NCBI RefSeq assembly: GCF_001981305.1 | Contig: NZ_MSCW01000005.1 | Coordinates: 62,001 to 126,000 of the forward strand | Length of the DNA: 64,000 bases | Source: Marinobacter lutaoensis | GTDB taxonomy: Bacteria; Pseudomonadota; Gammaproteobacteria; Pseudomonadales; Oleiphilaceae | Direction: 5' to 3' | Shown: positions 27,810 to 37,084 of the stretch, piece after piece | Layout of the letters: every line of letters begins with the position of its first letter | How positions within the stretch are numbered: position 1 is the first letter of the stretch | Position numbers and translations under genes: made by a program | Notes under the pieces: model-generated | Told to the model about the DNA's origin: nothing | Seen by the model: the letters and a program-made list of their open reading frames with translations, nothing else | The model's database searches: none

Positions 27810-28121
27810 TCAGAACCGGATCCTGCCAATCAGCATGTCCCGGAACATCACCCAGTCGCCCATCAGGCTGTAGAGGGGGTATCGGAAGGTGGCGGGGCGG
27901 TTCTTCTCGAACTTGAAGTGGCCGATCCAGGCGAAACCGTAGCCGATGACCGGCAGCAACAGCAGCCAGACGAGCCGGCCGGAGGCGAGGGCCCATAGGC
28001 CGACAACCAGCACCAGCAGGCTGCCCAGAAAATGAAGTCGTCGACAGGTCACGTCGCTGTGCTCTTCCAGATAGTAGGGATAGAATTCGGAAAAACTGTG
28101 GAATGTCCGCTGTTCACTCAT
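27810..28121 (-). CDS. Small membrane protein of the Mpo1/DUF962 family
   Basis: A 103-residue protein with two or three hydrophobic segments. YYLEEHSDVTCRRLHFLGS and YGFAWIGHFKFEKNRPATF hold the conserved histidines of the DUF962 family. The yeast member Mpo1 is an Fe(2+) dioxygenase that shortens 2-hydroxy fatty acids; the bacterial role is not established. I use the ATG at 28121 because the residues before it are not conserved. It lies upstream of, and adjoins, the cyclase gene on the same strand. Confidence 0.82.
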   Translation of the reverse strand: MSEQRTFHSFSEFYPYYLEEHSDVTCRRLHFLGSLLVLVVGLWALASGRLVWLLLLPVIGYGFAWIGHFKFEKNRPATFRYPLYSLMGDWVMFRDMLIGRIRF

Positions 28122-28257
28122 TGTTGCCGCCGCTTCGTTATCATTGTTCGTCGGGGTGACTACGACCAAAGGTTAACAGCATTACGTATAACCCACAATT
28201 CACATGCGTGCCCTACATGGTAGGCATGAACATCCAGCCAACGGACCGCGAGGAGTC

Positions 28258-28815
28258 ATGACGCCTGTTACCGAGTTTATTCTCAATCGAACCTCCGAGC
28301 CGCGCCTGGTGGCGCCGGCGCCGAGTGACGACGTGCTTGAGCGGGCATTCGCCTGCGCCGCCCGGGCTCCCGATCACGCCCTGTTGCGCCCCTGGCGTTA
28401 CCTGGTCATCGAAGGCGAGGGACGGGTGCGGCTGGGGGAGCTGTTTGCCGCCTGCTGCCCCGAGCAAGCCTCCGACCAGGATTTGGAAAAGGCCCGCAGG
28501 GCGCCGCTGCGGGCCCCGATGGTGATTGTCGCCATTGTATCGCCGAAGGCACACCCGAAGGTACCGGAAGTGGAGCAGGTGATGTCCGCCGCCGCCGGTG
28601 TCGGCTTCCTCGAGCTGGCTCTGCAGGAGGCCGGTTTCGGGGTTATGTGGCGGACCGGACCTATGGCGTACAACCCGGCGGTGCGGAACGCTTTGGGGGT
28701 CGAGGCCCACGAACACATCGCCGGCTTCATCTATACCGGTACCGTGGCGATGGCGAAGCCGTCAGTGCCCCGTCCGCCGGTGGCGGAGTTCGTGCGCCGC
28801 TGGCCGGAGGTCTAG
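28258..28815 (+). CDS. Nitroreductase family protein (YdjA-like)
   Basis: An FMN-binding oxidoreductase of 185 residues, the short YdjA-like group. FILNRTSEPRLVAPAPSDD and AARAPDHALLRPWRYLVIEGEGR carry FMN-contact residues, and GVMWRTGPMAYNPAVRNALGVEAHEHIAGFIYTG is the C-terminal signature. GAGGAG stands right before the ATG. Natural substrate unknown. It precedes the flagellar cluster, but a sigma-54 promoter separates them. Confidence 0.85.
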   Translation: MTPVTEFILNRTSEPRLVAPAPSDDVLERAFACAARAPDHALLRPWRYLVIEGEGRVRLGELFAACCPEQASDQDLEKARRAPLRAPMVIVAIVSPKAHPKVPEVEQVMSAAAGVGFLELALQEAGFGVMWRTGPMAYNPAVRNALGVEAHEHIAGFIYTGTVAMAKPSVPRPPVAEFVRRWPEV

Positions 28816-28939
28816 GCACTCCGGCAGGGGAAAGGGTTTGCCGCCTTCCTTTCCCCGGACACCCCTTCTTGCCGCCCCAGCCATCGGACATTCCCCGTCC
28901 AACCCCGGAATTCCGGGGCCTCGCCCCACGCTCCCAGGG

Positions 28940-28956
28940 TTGGCATCCCCCTTGCT
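28940..28956 (+). promoter_or_regulatory. Sigma-54 (RpoN) promoter of flgB
   Basis: TTGGCATCCCCCTTGCT has the -24 GG (28942-28943) and -12 GC (28954-28955) exactly ten bases apart, and fits the consensus TGGCACG-N4-TTGC well. It lies about 55 bases upstream of flgB; transcription would start near 28967. Confidence 0.85.
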
Positions 28957-29011
28957 TAAGCCCTACCAGACACGAACACCGGCAAAGGCCGGCAAGCGTT
29001 TGGGAGGCCGT

Positions 29012-29410
29012 ATGGCAATTTCTTTCGACAAGGCGCTGGGGATTCACGAGCAGGCGCTGCAGGCCCGGGTCAAGCGGGCCGAGGTGCTGGCCAACAACCT
29101 GGCGAACGCCGACACGCCCGGCTTCAAGGCGCGGGATCTGGACTTTCGGGCGATGATGGCCAAGGCCCAGGATTCGATGTCCGGCCTGTCCCTGAACCGG
29201 ACCCACGAGCAGCATCTGGATGCCGCCGCCTCGGACGGCTCCGACGAGCTGCTGTACCGGGTGCCGTACCAGCCGTCGGTGGATGGCAATACCGTGGATG
29301 CCCAGCAGGAGCAAAGCCGTTTCATGCGCAATGCCATGGATTTTCAAGCCAGCTTCCAGTTCCTGAGCAGCAAGTTCAGCGGGTTGACCAAAGCCCTCAA
29401 GGGCGAGTAA
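29012..29410 (+). CDS. flgB: Flagellar basal-body rod protein FlgB
   Basis: Proximal rod subunit. 132 residues; the N-terminal ISFDKALGIHEQALQARVKRAEVLANNLANADTPGFKARD contains the rod-protein motif ANNLANADTPG. I start at the ATG at 29012 after GGGAGG, since flgB homologues begin with this MAISFDKALG pattern. First gene of the flg operon, after the sigma-54 promoter. Confidence 0.95.
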   Translation: MAISFDKALGIHEQALQARVKRAEVLANNLANADTPGFKARDLDFRAMMAKAQDSMSGLSLNRTHEQHLDAAASDGSDELLYRVPYQPSVDGNTVDAQQEQSRFMRNAMDFQASFQFLSSKFSGLTKALKGE

Positions 29411-29442
29411 GCCGCCGGTCCCTGGCAGAGAAGGAGTAGATC

Positions 29443-29892
29443 ATGTCTTTGGGTAGCATTTTTGACATCGCCGGTTCCGGCATGACCGCGCAGTCGCTGC
29501 GGCTGAACACCACGGCTTCCAACATCGCCAATGCGGAAACCGCCAGCTCCAGCACCGACACCACCTATCGGGCGCGTAAACCGGTGTTTGCCGCCATTCA
29601 GCAGGCCCTGCTGAACCCGGAGGCTTCGGGCACGGATGGGTTCGGGGACACCGGGCCCGGCGCAGGCGTTCGGGTGGCCGGCATCGTCGAGAGCGATGCC
29701 GAGCTGCAGATGCGTTACGAGCCGGACCATCCGGCAGCGAACGAGGACGGCTATGTTTTCTACCCCAATGTCAACGTGGTCGAGGAAATGGCGGACATGA
29801 TGTCGTCGTCCCGCAGTTTCCAGATGAACGTGGATGTCATGAATACCGCCAAGTCCATGATGCAGCGTGTTCTGACGCTGGGTCAGCAATAA
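29443..29892 (+). CDS. flgC: Flagellar basal-body rod protein FlgC
   Basis: Proximal rod subunit, 149 residues. SIFDIAGSGMTAQSLRLNTTASNIANAETASSS is the family N-terminus, and VNVVEEMADMMSSSRSFQMNVDVMNTAKSMMQRVLTLGQ the C-terminal coiled-coil that packs in the rod. AAGGAG precedes the ATG. Second gene of the flg operon. Confidence 0.96.
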   Translation: MSLGSIFDIAGSGMTAQSLRLNTTASNIANAETASSSTDTTYRARKPVFAAIQQALLNPEASGTDGFGDTGPGAGVRVAGIVESDAELQMRYEPDHPAANEDGYVFYPNVNVVEEMADMMSSSRSFQMNVDVMNTAKSMMQRVLTLGQQ

Positions 29893-29910
29893 GGGGCTAA
29901 GGAGCTACCG

Positions 29911-30597
29911 ATGAGCACGACCAATGTATCAGACGTCTCGGACGTTCTGAGCCAGTACCGGATCAGCCAGCAGACGGAGACCGAGAGTTCCTCCGGCAGC
30001 AGCGAACTCGGCAAGAACGAGTTCATGGAGCTGATGCTGGCCCAGCTGAAGCATCAGAATCCGCTGGAGCCTCAGGATAACGGTGAATTCATTGCCCAGC
30101 TGGCGCAGTTCAGCTCGCTGGAGGAAATGCAGTCGCTCTCCAGCACGGTGGAGGACGTGGTGACTCAGTTCCGCTCCACTCAGGCATTGCAGGCCTCGGC
30201 GATGGTGGGCAAGACGGTGCTGGCGCCTTCCGACGTTGGCGTGCTGGGCGCGGACGGTGAAATTTCCGGCGCCATCGAGGTGCCGGCGTCCACCAGTGGC
30301 GTGGTGCTGTCTGTCTATTCCAGCAGCGGCGAGCTGGTACGCCAGATGGAACTGGGCAGTGCCTCGGCCGGGCAGATGTCGTTTGTGTGGGATGGCAAGG
30401 ACGGCAATGGCAGTGACATGCCGGAAGGAACCTACCAGATGGTCGCCCAGGCGTCCTACCCGGAAGGCACCGAGCAGTTGTCCACCCTGGTCAGCGCCAA
30501 TGTCGACAGCGTCTCCCTGGGGCAGGGGGGCTCCATTACCCTCAACCTGGCCGGTATGGGCTCCATTGCCCTGTCCGATGTCCAGCAAGTCAATTGA
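29911..30597 (+). CDS. flgD: Hook-assembly scaffold FlgD
   Basis: Cap protein needed for assembly of the hook. 228 residues: LGKNEFMELMLAQLKHQNPLEPQDNGEFIAQLAQFSSLEEM is the hallmark N-terminal block, and VPASTSGVVLSVYSSSGELVRQMELG with WDGKDGNGSDMPEGTYQM the C-terminal Ig/tudor-like part. AAGGAG precedes the ATG by seven bases. Confidence 0.96.
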   Translation: MSTTNVSDVSDVLSQYRISQQTETESSSGSSELGKNEFMELMLAQLKHQNPLEPQDNGEFIAQLAQFSSLEEMQSLSSTVEDVVTQFRSTQALQASAMVGKTVLAPSDVGVLGADGEISGAIEVPASTSGVVLSVYSSSGELVRQMELGSASAGQMSFVWDGKDGNGSDMPEGTYQMVAQASYPEGTEQLSTLVSANVDSVSLGQGGSITLNLAGMGSIALSDVQQVN

Positions 30598-30624
30598 GTC
30601 CGGTGCGGTATCAGGAGGTGAATC

Positions 30625-32520
30625 ATGGCATTTAATACAGGGCTGAGCGGACTGCGCGCGGCGTCGGTGGACCTCGATGTCACCGGCAACAACATTGCCA
30701 ATGCCAGCACCGTCGGCTTCAAGAGCAGTCGGGTGCAGTTCGGGGATCTCTACGCCAGCGGTTTTCTGAGCGCAGGCACCAACCCGATCGGTGATGGCGT
30801 CCGGGTTCAGGATGTCCAGCAGTCGTTCGGTCAGGGCAATATCAGCTTCACGGACAACGGCCTGGACTTGGCGATCAGCGGTGACGGCTTCTTTATTCTC
30901 AGCAATAACGGCGAAATCCGGTATTCGCGCGCCGGCCAGTTCGGTATCGACAAGGACGGCTATGTCGTCAATAACCAGAGTATGCGGGTCCAGGGTTACA
31001 CCGCCGATGACGATGGCAACCTGTCGGGGATCCGCGGCGATCTGCAGATCGAAACCAGCAACCTGGCGCCGCGTCGGACCACCAGTCTGGTCAGCGAGCT
31101 GAACCTGGACTCCCGTGAGGAGGTGCTGGAGCAGCGGGTCCGGGATATTGGCCCGGTGTCGGTGGCCGATCTTCAGGGCGAAACCTTCTCGTTCCAGTAC
31201 AGTGACGGCACCGGTGACTACAGTGTCACCATCGATCCGGCTGCCTCCGCCCGGGAAGCGGCCGCCGCCATCGACGACGCTCCGGGGGTCAGTGCCTCCG
31301 CCACCACCACCGCCACCCTTTCCGGCCTGACCGACGCTGATCTTCAGGCGGCGCAGACCGCAGGCAACTTGGTGTTTGAGCTGTCCATCGATGGCGCGGT
31401 CCTGCCTTTGGATCTCTCCGGCGTGAATACCCTGGAAGACCTGGCGGATGCCATCAACAACTCCAGCGAAACGGCAATCTCGGCGTCGGTGGTCGACAAT
31501 GCCGGCACACCGGAACTTCGGATCATCCACAGTCGGGGCGAGGACCTGTACTACAACTACAGCGCCAACGGCAGCACCGGCACGGCCACGGTTCAGGGTG
31601 ACGTGAACGTGACTGCAGATCGCGAGGTGGCCAGTGTCGCCTCGGCGGTCGCCACGGACAACGACTTCGAGCTGGCCTTCGACGCTTCACCGATCCGGAT
31701 CACCAACGAATTCAACCCGATCGACCAGCGCACCTACAACCACGCCACGTCCACCACCATCTACGACAGCCTCGGCAACTCCCACGAGCTGACGCAGTTC
31801 TTCGTCAAGGATCCATCTCCGGGCGATGGGGTCGGTCAGAGTCAGTGGTCGATTTACCTCCAGATCGACGGCGAGCTGGTGGCCGGCACCGATCTCCAGC
31901 CCTACACCGCGCTGTTCGACCAGGACGGTGAGCTGCTGTCGGTCAACGGTGACCCCAACGGCGAGATCATCGTCACGGATTGGATTCCCAAGGACGCCAA
32001 TGGCGACCCCAACGGCGCCGACGGCCCACCCGCGGACCCGACCAGCGTGGTCAGCCCGATTCCCGAACCGCCCACCAGTTCGGCGTTCGTGATCAACTTC
32101 GCCGACACCACCCAGTACGGTGCTTCGTTCGGGGTCAACGACCAGCAGCAGAACGGCTATACCACGGGCCGTCTGTCGGGGCTGGACGTGTCCGACGACG
32201 GCATCATCTTTGCCCGGTACACCAACGGCCAGTCCAAGGCGCTGGGGCAGGTGGCGCTGGCGGCGTTCAACAATACCGACGGTCTGGCTCCGGTCGGCGA
32301 CACCACCTGGGTGGAGACGTTCGAGTCCGGCCAGCCGATCATCGGCGCGCCGGACACCGGCACCCTGGGTTCCATCAAGGCCAGCTCCGTCGAGGAATCG
32401 AACGTGGACCTGTCGGCGGAACTGGTGAATCTGATCATCGCCCAGCGCAACTATCAGGCTAACGCCAAGACCATCGAAACGTCCGATGCCGTCACTCAGA
32501 CCATCATCAACCTCCGCTAA
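30625..32520 (+). CDS. flgE: Flagellar hook protein FlgE
   Basis: Main hook subunit. 631 residues, clearly longer than E. coli FlgE (about 400). The N-terminal FNTGLSGLRAASVDLDVTGNNIANASTVGFKSSR and C-terminal SNVDLSAELVNLIIAQRNYQANAKTIETSD are the conserved D0/D1 ends; the added length is in the middle, in surface domains rich in Thr, Ala and Asp, with a Pro/Asp-rich stretch at about residues 455-480. A strong AGGAGGTGA ribosome site precedes the ATG. Confidence 0.96.
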   Translation: MAFNTGLSGLRAASVDLDVTGNNIANASTVGFKSSRVQFGDLYASGFLSAGTNPIGDGVRVQDVQQSFGQGNISFTDNGLDLAISGDGFFILSNNGEIRYSRAGQFGIDKDGYVVNNQSMRVQGYTADDDGNLSGIRGDLQIETSNLAPRRTTSLVSELNLDSREEVLEQRVRDIGPVSVADLQGETFSFQYSDGTGDYSVTIDPAASAREAAAAIDDAPGVSASATTTATLSGLTDADLQAAQTAGNLVFELSIDGAVLPLDLSGVNTLEDLADAINNSSETAISASVVDNAGTPELRIIHSRGEDLYYNYSANGSTGTATVQGDVNVTADREVASVASAVATDNDFELAFDASPIRITNEFNPIDQRTYNHATSTTIYDSLGNSHELTQFFVKDPSPGDGVGQSQWSIYLQIDGELVAGTDLQPYTALFDQDGELLSVNGDPNGEIIVTDWIPKDANGDPNGADGPPADPTSVVSPIPEPPTSSAFVINFADTTQYGASFGVNDQQQNGYTTGRLSGLDVSDDGIIFARYTNGQSKALGQVALAAFNNTDGLAPVGDTTWVETFESGQPIIGAPDTGTLGSIKASSVEESNVDLSAELVNLIIAQRNYQANAKTIETSDAVTQTIINLR

Positions 32521-32535
32521 CCCCGTCCACTGAAC

Positions 32536-32552
32536 ATGGCATGACTCCTGCA
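32536..32552 (+). promoter_or_regulatory. Sigma-54 (RpoN) promoter of flgF
   Basis: ATGGCATGACTCCTGCA has -24 GG (32538-32539) and -12 GC (32550-32551) ten bases apart, with the TGGCAnG and TGCA parts of the consensus. It lies in the flgE-flgF gap, about 42 bases before the flgF start, as flgF-L is a separate unit in Pseudomonas. Confidence 0.78.
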
Positions 32553-32593
32553 GGATAGCTGACAAACGTCAAATATCCGGCAGGAGTTTGCCC

Positions 32594-33343
32594 ATGGATA
32601 AAGCCCTCTACATCGGTATGTCCGGTGCCAAGCAGAACATGCTGGCCCAGCGCGTCCATGCCAACAATCTGGCCAACGTCAGCACCACCGGTTTCAAGAA
32701 GGATTTCGCACAGGCCCGCAGCATGCCAGTCTTTGGCGAAACCTATCCGACCCGGGCCTATGCCATGACCGAACGCCCCGGTACCGACCTCGCCGCCGGC
32801 GCCCTGATGGAAACCGGGCGCGATCTGGACGTGGCGGTGGACGGCGACGGCTGGCTGGCCATCCAGAATGGTCAGGGCGAGGAAGTCTTCACCCGTACCG
32901 GCAGCTTGCAGATCGACGTCAACGGGCTGTTGCGGCTGGAAAGCGGTGAGATGGTCCTCGGCAATGGCGGCCCGATTGCCTTGCCGCCGTTCGAGAGTAT
33001 CGATATCGGGGCCGACGGTACCCTGTCGATCGTGCCGGCGGGCGGGGGCGGTCAGCTGGTGGAGGTGGATCGGCTGAAGCTGGTTAATCCGCCCGCCGAC
33101 GCCCTGGAAAAAGGGCTGGACGGTTTCATGCGACGCAAGCCCGACCAAGCGCTGGCGGGGCCGGAGCCGGCGGATGCCACGCTGCGGGTGGCGTCTGGCT
33201 TTCTGGAAAGCTCCAATGTCAACGCGGTGGAGGAGATGATCGCCAACCTGCAGCTGTCCCGTCAGTACGAGATGCAGGTAAAGGTCATGTCCACGGCCAA
33301 CGAGAACTCACAGGCAACGGCACGGCTTTTGCAGAATCTCTGA
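32594..33343 (+). CDS. flgF: Flagellar basal-body rod protein FlgF
   Basis: Proximal rod subunit, 249 residues. DKALYIGMSGAKQNMLAQRVHANNLANVSTTGFKKD is the N-terminal motif; DLDVAVDGDGWLAIQ and SNVNAVEEMIANLQLSRQYEMQVKVMSTANENS the central and C-terminal ones. I use the ATG at 32594, seven bases after AGGAG; a TTG six bases upstream lies too close. Transcription from the sigma-54 promoter just upstream. Confidence 0.94.
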   Translation: MDKALYIGMSGAKQNMLAQRVHANNLANVSTTGFKKDFAQARSMPVFGETYPTRAYAMTERPGTDLAAGALMETGRDLDVAVDGDGWLAIQNGQGEEVFTRTGSLQIDVNGLLRLESGEMVLGNGGPIALPPFESIDIGADGTLSIVPAGGGGQLVEVDRLKLVNPPADALEKGLDGFMRRKPDQALAGPEPADATLRVASGFLESSNVNAVEEMIANLQLSRQYEMQVKVMSTANENSQATARLLQNL

Positions 33344-33427
33344 TAGTCCATGACGTGACCGTTTTCCGGGGGTAAGGGCGGCAAATTCTGGCCGCTGCCG
33401 ACACCGCCGGCGGCAAGGAGAACACAC

Positions 33428-34216
33428 ATGCATCCAGCACTTTGGGTCAGTAAAACCGGGCTTAGCGCCCAGGACATCAAACTGTCCACCATTTCCAACA
33501 ACCTGGCCAACGTTAACACCACCGGGTTCAAACGGGACCGGGCGGTTTTCCAGGACCTGCTGTACCAGGTCAACCGCCAACCCGGCGGGCTGAACACACA
33601 GAATTCGGAGCTGCCCTCGGGGTTGCAGCTGGGCACGGGGGTGCGGGTGGTCGGTACCACCAAGCAGTTTTCCCAGGGCAATCTGCAGATCACCGAGCAG
33701 CCCCTGGACCTGGCCATCAATGGCCGGGGCTTCCTGCAGATCCAGCTGCCCGATGGGCAGATGGCCTACACCCGCGACGGCCAGTTCCAGCTCAACTCGG
33801 ACGGTGACGTGGTCACCCCGGACGGCTACCTGCTGGAACCGGCCATCAATGTGCCCGAGAACGCCACCAACATCACCATTGGCAAGGATGGCACCGTTAC
33901 CGCGGTGACCGACGATCAAGCATCGCCGATCAACCTCGGCCAGATCACTCTGGTGGACTTCATCAACCCGCAGGGGCTCCAGGCCATCGGCAACAACCTG
34001 TTCAAGGCCACCAACTCCAGTGGTGACCCGACCGAAGGTGAGCCCGGCCTGTCCGGCCTGGGGACGTTGGAGCAGGGCTCCATTGAATCCTCCAATGTGG
34101 AGGTGGTGGAGGAGCTGGTGAACATGATTACCACTCAGCGGGCCTACGAGATGAATTCCAAGGTTGTTTCCACCTCCGACCAGATGCTGCAGTTCATCAC
34201 CAACAACATTGGCTGA
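33428..34216 (+). CDS. flgG: Flagellar distal rod protein FlgG
   Basis: Distal rod subunit, 262 residues as in E. coli (260). HPALWVSKTGLSAQDIKLSTISNNLANVNTTGFKRDRAVFQDLLYQ is the family N-terminus and SNVEVVEELVNMITTQRAYEMNSKVVSTSDQMLQF the C-terminus. AAGGAG lies upstream of the ATG. Very similar throughout to FlgG of other gammaproteobacteria. Confidence 0.97.
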   Translation: MHPALWVSKTGLSAQDIKLSTISNNLANVNTTGFKRDRAVFQDLLYQVNRQPGGLNTQNSELPSGLQLGTGVRVVGTTKQFSQGNLQITEQPLDLAINGRGFLQIQLPDGQMAYTRDGQFQLNSDGDVVTPDGYLLEPAINVPENATNITIGKDGTVTAVTDDQASPINLGQITLVDFINPQGLQAIGNNLFKATNSSGDPTEGEPGLSGLGTLEQGSIESSNVEVVEELVNMITTQRAYEMNSKVVSTSDQMLQFITNNIG

Positions 34217-34256
34217 CGGTTGAATACGACGGACGCGGATTCGGGAAGGTAACCTC

Positions 34257-34964
34257 ATGACACACGGTGCTTCATTCAGTCGTACCCGCCACCGGACCCT
34301 GGTCACCCTGGGCCTGGTCTCGGCGCTGGCGTTGCTGCAGGGCTGCACGGCCATGAGCCGTCCCCGCGCCATGCCGGACGACCCGGCGTTCGCGCCGGTG
34401 CTGCCCCAGGCCATGATGCAACGGGACCCCGAATCGGGGGCCATCTTCCAGGCCAGCCGGAATTTCAACTTCTACGGCGACACCACCGCGCTGAACGTGG
34501 GCGACATCCTGACGGTTACGCTGCAGGAGTCGACCCAGGCCAGCAAGAACGCCGAGACCACCATCACCAAGGACAACGAGATTTCCCTGCCTGAGCCCAC
34601 CATTCTGGGCAAGAGCAACCTGGGCATTGCCACCGATTTCAATCATGAGCGGGATTTCGGCGGCTCGGCGGAAGCGGACCAGAGCAACAGTCTGGCCGGC
34701 AGTATTTCCGTGACCGTGACCGAAGTGCTGCCCAACGGCGTGCTCCGGGTGCGGGGAGAAAAATGGCTGTCGCTGACCAACGGCGACGAGTACATCCGCC
34801 TGACCGGCCTGGTCCGGCCCCAGGACATCGAGCCCAACAACATTGTCGCCTCGACCCGCATTGCCGACGCCCGCATCGCCTACGGCGGTACCGGCGACTT
34901 CGACCAGGCAAACCAGATGGGCTGGCTGGGCCGTTTCTTCAACAGCGAATGGTGGCCGCTATGA
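34257..34964 (+). CDS. flgH: Flagellar L-ring lipoprotein FlgH
   Basis: Outer-membrane L-ring subunit, 235 residues. Signal peptide with lipobox LLQGC, cysteine near residue 29; then [37 protein letters not shown], a central FlgH block, and [51 protein letters not shown] at the end. Its stop overlaps the flgI start (ATGA), so the two are translationally coupled. Confidence 0.96.
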   Translation: MTHGASFSRTRHRTLVTLGLVSALALLQGCTAMSRPRAMPDDPAFAPVLPQAMMQRDPESGAIFQASRNFNFYGDTTALNVGDILTVTLQESTQASKNAETTITKDNEISLPEPTILGKSNLGIATDFNHERDFGGSAEADQSNSLAGSISVTVTEVLPNGVLRVRGEKWLSLTNGDEYIRLTGLVRPQDIEPNNIVASTRIADARIAYGGTGDFDQANQMGWLGRFFNSEWWPL

Positions 34965-36064
34965 TCCGGACCCGTGACCGCTTTACCGTGATTCTGTTGG
35001 CGCTGCTGGTGATGGCCTCACCGGCCATGGCCGACCGTCTCAAAGACCTGGCTCGCGTCCAGGGCGTGCGCAACAACCAGTTGGTGGGCTACGGGCTGGT
35101 GGTCGGTCTGGACGGCACCGGCGATTCGGCGCCGTTCACCAACCAGACCTTCCGGAACATGATGAACCAGTTCGGCATCACCTTGCCGGAGGGCGTGAAC
35201 CCCAACACCGATAACGTTGCGGCGGTCACCGTCAGCGCGACCCTGCCGCCGTTTGCCAAGCGGGGGCAGGAAATCGACATCACCGTGTCGTCCATCGGCA
35301 ACGCCGACAGCCTGCGCGGCGGCACCCTGTTGATGACACCGCTCAAGGGCGCGGACGGCCAGATCTACGCGGTGGCCCAGGGTAACCTGGTGGTGGGCGG
35401 TTTCGGGGCGCAGGGGCAGGACGGCTCCCGCATCACCGTCAACGTCCCCAGCGTCGGGCGGATTCCCAACGGCGCCACCATCGAGCGGGAGGTGGCGTCG
35501 CCGTTCACCCAGGGCGATACCATCACGTTCAATCTGCTGCGTCCGGATTTCACCACCGCCCGCCGGGTCGTCGAGGCCGTCAATGGTCTGCTCGGTCCGG
35601 ACATGGCCTATGCCCACGACGCCACCTCGGTGTCCGTGCGGGCGCCCCGGGATCCGTCCCAGCGGGTCAGCTTCCTGTCGGTGCTGGAGAACATCGAGGT
35701 GGATCCCGCCGAGGAAGCCGCCAAGGTCGTGATCAACAGCCGGACCGGAACCATCGTGGTGGGCCAGAACGTTCATGTCAGCCCGGCGGCGGTCACCCAC
35801 GGCAACCTGACGGTGACCATCCAGGAGAACCCGGAGGTGCAACAGCCGGCCCCGTTTTCCCAGGGGCAGACCGCGGTGGAGCCGGACAGCCAGATTGCCG
35901 TTTCCCAGGAACCGGCGCGGATGTTCCGGTTCGGGCCGACGGTAACGCTCAACGACATCGTGCAGGCCGTCAACCAAGTGGGCGCGGCGCCGGGCGATGT
36001 CATGGCGGTGCTGGAAGCGCTCAAGCAGGCCGGCGCGCTGCGTGCCGAACTGATTGTGATCTAG
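34961..36064 (+). CDS. flgI: Flagellar P-ring protein FlgI
   Basis: Periplasmic P-ring subunit, 367 residues (E. coli 365). Signal peptide ([15 protein letters not shown], cut near residue 25), then [31 protein letters not shown], the family hallmark, and [25 protein letters not shown] start at the ATG at 34961, inside the flgH stop; the frame runs open further upstream through flgH but is not coding there. Confidence 0.96.
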   Translation: MIRTRDRFTVILLALLVMASPAMADRLKDLARVQGVRNNQLVGYGLVVGLDGTGDSAPFTNQTFRNMMNQFGITLPEGVNPNTDNVAAVTVSATLPPFAKRGQEIDITVSSIGNADSLRGGTLLMTPLKGADGQIYAVAQGNLVVGGFGAQGQDGSRITVNVPSVGRIPNGATIEREVASPFTQGDTITFNLLRPDFTTARRVVEAVNGLLGPDMAYAHDATSVSVRAPRDPSQRVSFLSVLENIEVDPAEEAAKVVINSRTGTIVVGQNVHVSPAAVTHGNLTVTIQENPEVQQPAPFSQGQTAVEPDSQIAVSQEPARMFRFGPTVTLNDIVQAVNQVGAAPGDVMAVLEALKQAGALRAELIVI

Positions 36065-36074
36065 AGGCGTCGCC

Positions 36075-37082
36075 ATGCAGGACTACCGCGTGCAGCAGGC
36101 CCAGATTTACACCGATTTCAGCGGTCTGAATGCCCTCAAGTCAGAAGCCCGGACGGACAAAAAGGCCGCCCTGGAAGTGGTGGCGCGCCAGTTCGAGAGT
36201 CTGTTCCTGGCGGAGATGCTGAAATCGATGCGCAAGGCCGGCGAGGTGTTCTCCGAAGGCAACTTCCTGCACAGCAGCCGCTCCGACTTCTATCAGGAAC
36301 TGTTCGACAGCCAGTTGAGCCTGACCATGGCCAACACCCAGGGCACCGGCCTGGCCGAGGTCCTGGTGCGCCAGCTCAGCCGTCAGGTGCCGGGGCTGGA
36401 CAGCGAGGGCAACCGACTGGCCGGGCACCGGAGCACCCTGGCTGATTATGACCGCAGCCTGCCGGCGTTATCGCCGGCGTTGCCGGAACAGGTTCGCAAG
36501 CTGGACACCATGACCACCGAGGTGAGGCCGGGAGAAGAGGGCGAGGGTGCTGCGGCCCTGCCCGAACGGTTTGATTCGCCCGAGCAGTTCGTACAGACAC
36601 TGCTGCCCATTGCCCGTCGGGTGGCCGCCGACAGTGGCATCGATCCGCGTCTGATGGTGGCCCAGGCGGCTCTGGAAACCGGGTGGGGGCGGTACATGAT
36701 CGAGGGTGACGACGCGCGCCCGAGCTTCAACCTGTTCGGGATCAAGGCCGATGACCGCTGGTCGGGCGATTCGGTCACCCTCACCACCACGGAGTTCCGT
36801 GGCGGCCGGCCGATGAAGGAGCGGGCGGATTTCCGGGCCTATCCCGACTACGAGGCCAGCTTCCGTGACTACGTCGATTTCCTGGAGGCCAACCCCAGAT
36901 ACCGGGACGTACTGGCGGTGGCTGACCAGCCCGCCGAATTCGCGCACCGGCTGCAGGCCGCCGGTTACGCCACGGATCCGGACTATGGCCACAAAATCAA
37001 TCGCATCATGGCCGGGGCTTCACTGACCACCCTGACCATGGATGAAACCGGCTTGGCCGGTGTCGATCCGGAGGAAGACTAA
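36075..37082 (+). CDS. flgJ: Flagellar rod scaffold and muramidase FlgJ
   Basis: Two-domain protein that caps the growing rod and cuts peptidoglycan. 335 residues. The N-terminal part has VVARQFESLFLAEMLKSMRKAGEVF and a helix around DSQLSLTMANTQGTGLAEVLVRQL; the C-terminal part (from about 175) is a glucosaminidase-type domain with LMVAQAALETGWGRYM (general acid Glu) and NLFGIKADDRWSGDSV, then FRAYPDYEASFRDYVDFL. Full length, both domains present. Confidence 0.95.
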   Translation: MQDYRVQQAQIYTDFSGLNALKSEARTDKKAALEVVARQFESLFLAEMLKSMRKAGEVFSEGNFLHSSRSDFYQELFDSQLSLTMANTQGTGLAEVLVRQLSRQVPGLDSEGNRLAGHRSTLADYDRSLPALSPALPEQVRKLDTMTTEVRPGEEGEGAAALPERFDSPEQFVQTLLPIARRVAADSGIDPRLMVAQAALETGWGRYMIEGDDARPSFNLFGIKADDRWSGDSVTLTTTEFRGGRPMKERADFRAYPDYEASFRDYVDFLEANPRYRDVLAVADQPAEFAHRLQAAGYATDPDYGHKINRIMAGASLTTLTMDETGLAGVDPEED

Positions 37083-37084
37083 TC

